NCBI GenBank assembly: GCA_947629575.1
Contig: CANREF010000013.1
Coordinates: forward strand, 1 to 42,141
Source of the DNA: an uncultured Clostridia bacterium
Lineage (GTDB): Bacteria > Bacillota > Clostridia > Christensenellales > Borkfalkiaceae
Direction of reading: 5' to 3'
DNA length: 42,141 nucleotides
Shown here: positions 41,585 to 42,141 of the stretch, one piece after another
Position numbering within the stretch: position 1 is the stretch's first letter
Layout: each line of letters begins with the position of its first letter
Notes under the pieces: generated by a model
Database searches by the model: none
What the model was told of the DNA's origin: nothing
What the model saw: the letters and a program-made list of their open reading frames with translations, nothing else
Program-made: the position numbers and the translations under genes

Positions 41585-42141
41585 TACGCCATGATCCCCT
41601 CCTTGAGCAATTCTCCGAACAGCACCCGTTCGATGGGCATCGCCGAGGACACGGACAGAAAGCCCGCCCCCCTGCGGCGGCAGTAACTTCTCAACCCTTC
41701 CCGAAAATCGCGCAGCGCCTCTTCGTATGCCTTCAGCATGCTCCGCGTGATCCTCAGCTTCATGTTCCGCCTGTCCTCAAGCCCGCTCGCTTCCGAGTCG
41801 ATCAGCGTGATCCGTCCCTCATACGTCGGGTCGAGTTCTTCGGGCGATAAAACCTGTATCAGCAATACCTGTCTGCGCTTATACAGCAGATAGTCCACTG
41901 CCTTCTTCCAGCCGTTCTCCAGACAATAGTCCGAGATGATCACGCTCAGACCGTTGTTCTCTCCCGTGCTCGGGCAGTTCTCGATACATGCCCCGATGTC
42001 TACATCCTCTTTGAAGACCGTCTTCTCCAGCGTCCCCATCGCGCGGAAAAAGGAGTTCTTCCCCACGATCGTTCCGAACGGGTCTCTTGCCTCGTTGCCG
42101 CTCATCAGATAATAGTTCAGCTTATCCATATTCTGCACGGC
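41584..42141 (-). CDS. DUF58-family protein, C-terminal part (runs off the window)
   Basis: The visible 185 codons are the C-terminal half of a DUF58 protein, a VWA-like cytoplasmic partner of MoxR ATPases usually around 300 residues long. The frame stays open to the window edge, so the start lies outside. Recognisable are FFRAMGTLEKTVF, LSVIISDYCLENGW followed by YLLYKRRQVLLIQVLSPEEL, and the ending RGAGFLSVSSAMPIERVLFGELL. It leads the operon into the BatA-like gene with a one-base overlap. A MoxR ATPase gene is expected just upstream. Confidence 0.88.
   Translation of the reverse strand, partial: AVQNMDKLNYYLMSGNEARDPFGTIVGKNSFFRAMGTLEKTVFKEDVDIGACIENCPSTGENNGLSVIISDYCLENGWKKAVDYLLYKRRQVLLIQVLSPEELDPTYEGRITLIDSEASGLEDRRNMKLRITRSMLKAYEEALRDFREGLRSYCRRRGAGFLSVSSAMPIERVLFGELLKEGIMA

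Overview
The window looks like a chromosomal piece of an uncultured, probably gut-dwelling Clostridia-type Bacillota. The reasons are strong AGGAGG-like ribosome sites, vegetative TTGACA/TATAAT promoters, BspA-like leucine-rich repeats, InlB-type and bacterial Ig-like surface proteins, lipobox lipoproteins, and no outer-membrane genes. The lineage is an inference; no rRNA or marker gene is present. Base composition changes by eye: about 1100-5300 is clearly AT-richer, while 12600-16600 and 19400-42141 are GC-rich, so the left third is probably acquired DNA.

Left edge (1-811): the tail of an integrated element. It holds a truncated ATPase gene, three copies of a 10-bp direct repeat, and the 3' half of a tRNA-Gln(CUG) gene that lacks its 5' half, followed by an intrinsic terminator. 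This is the usual footprint of integration into a tRNA gene.

Defence block (1115-9819, all minus strand): a type III restriction-modification pair (mod, res), then a 31-residue very acidic peptide, a BcgI-like system (PD-(D/E)xK nuclease plus adenine methyltransferase, and a two-TRD specificity protein), a 53-residue peptide and an unknown 297-residue protein. The nuclease/methyltransferase appears to be one fused gene split by a single-base frameshift near 4655. The type III Mod carries DILY where the family has the catalytic DPPY. A separate candidate HEPN-domain gene (17950-19227) may be a further defence gene.

Centre: a compact candidate small-RNA or leader unit (promoter 9970-9998, long-range stem, terminator 10139-10170) precedes a plus-strand operon of an ABC ATPase, an ABC permease and a 1736-residue membrane-anchored Ig-like/beta-helix surface protein (10263-17802).

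Right side, all minus strand: a glycoside hydrolase operon (GH43-like, GH31 with an inserted PA14 domain, GH2; 24511 down to 19373) whose first gene has lost its 5' end; a two-component system (response regulator and histidine kinase) with a consensus promoter and a hairpin at the very 5' end of its mRNA; a lipoprotein with about seven PepSY repeats; and an operon entering from the right edge (DUF58 - BatA-like - double VWA protein - BspA-LRR lipoprotein - giant InlB-repeat lipoprotein; 42141 down to 29016). This last operon couples a DUF58/VWA membrane module of the MoxR/Bat type to two large exported lipoproteins and is the most unusual intact gene set in the window.
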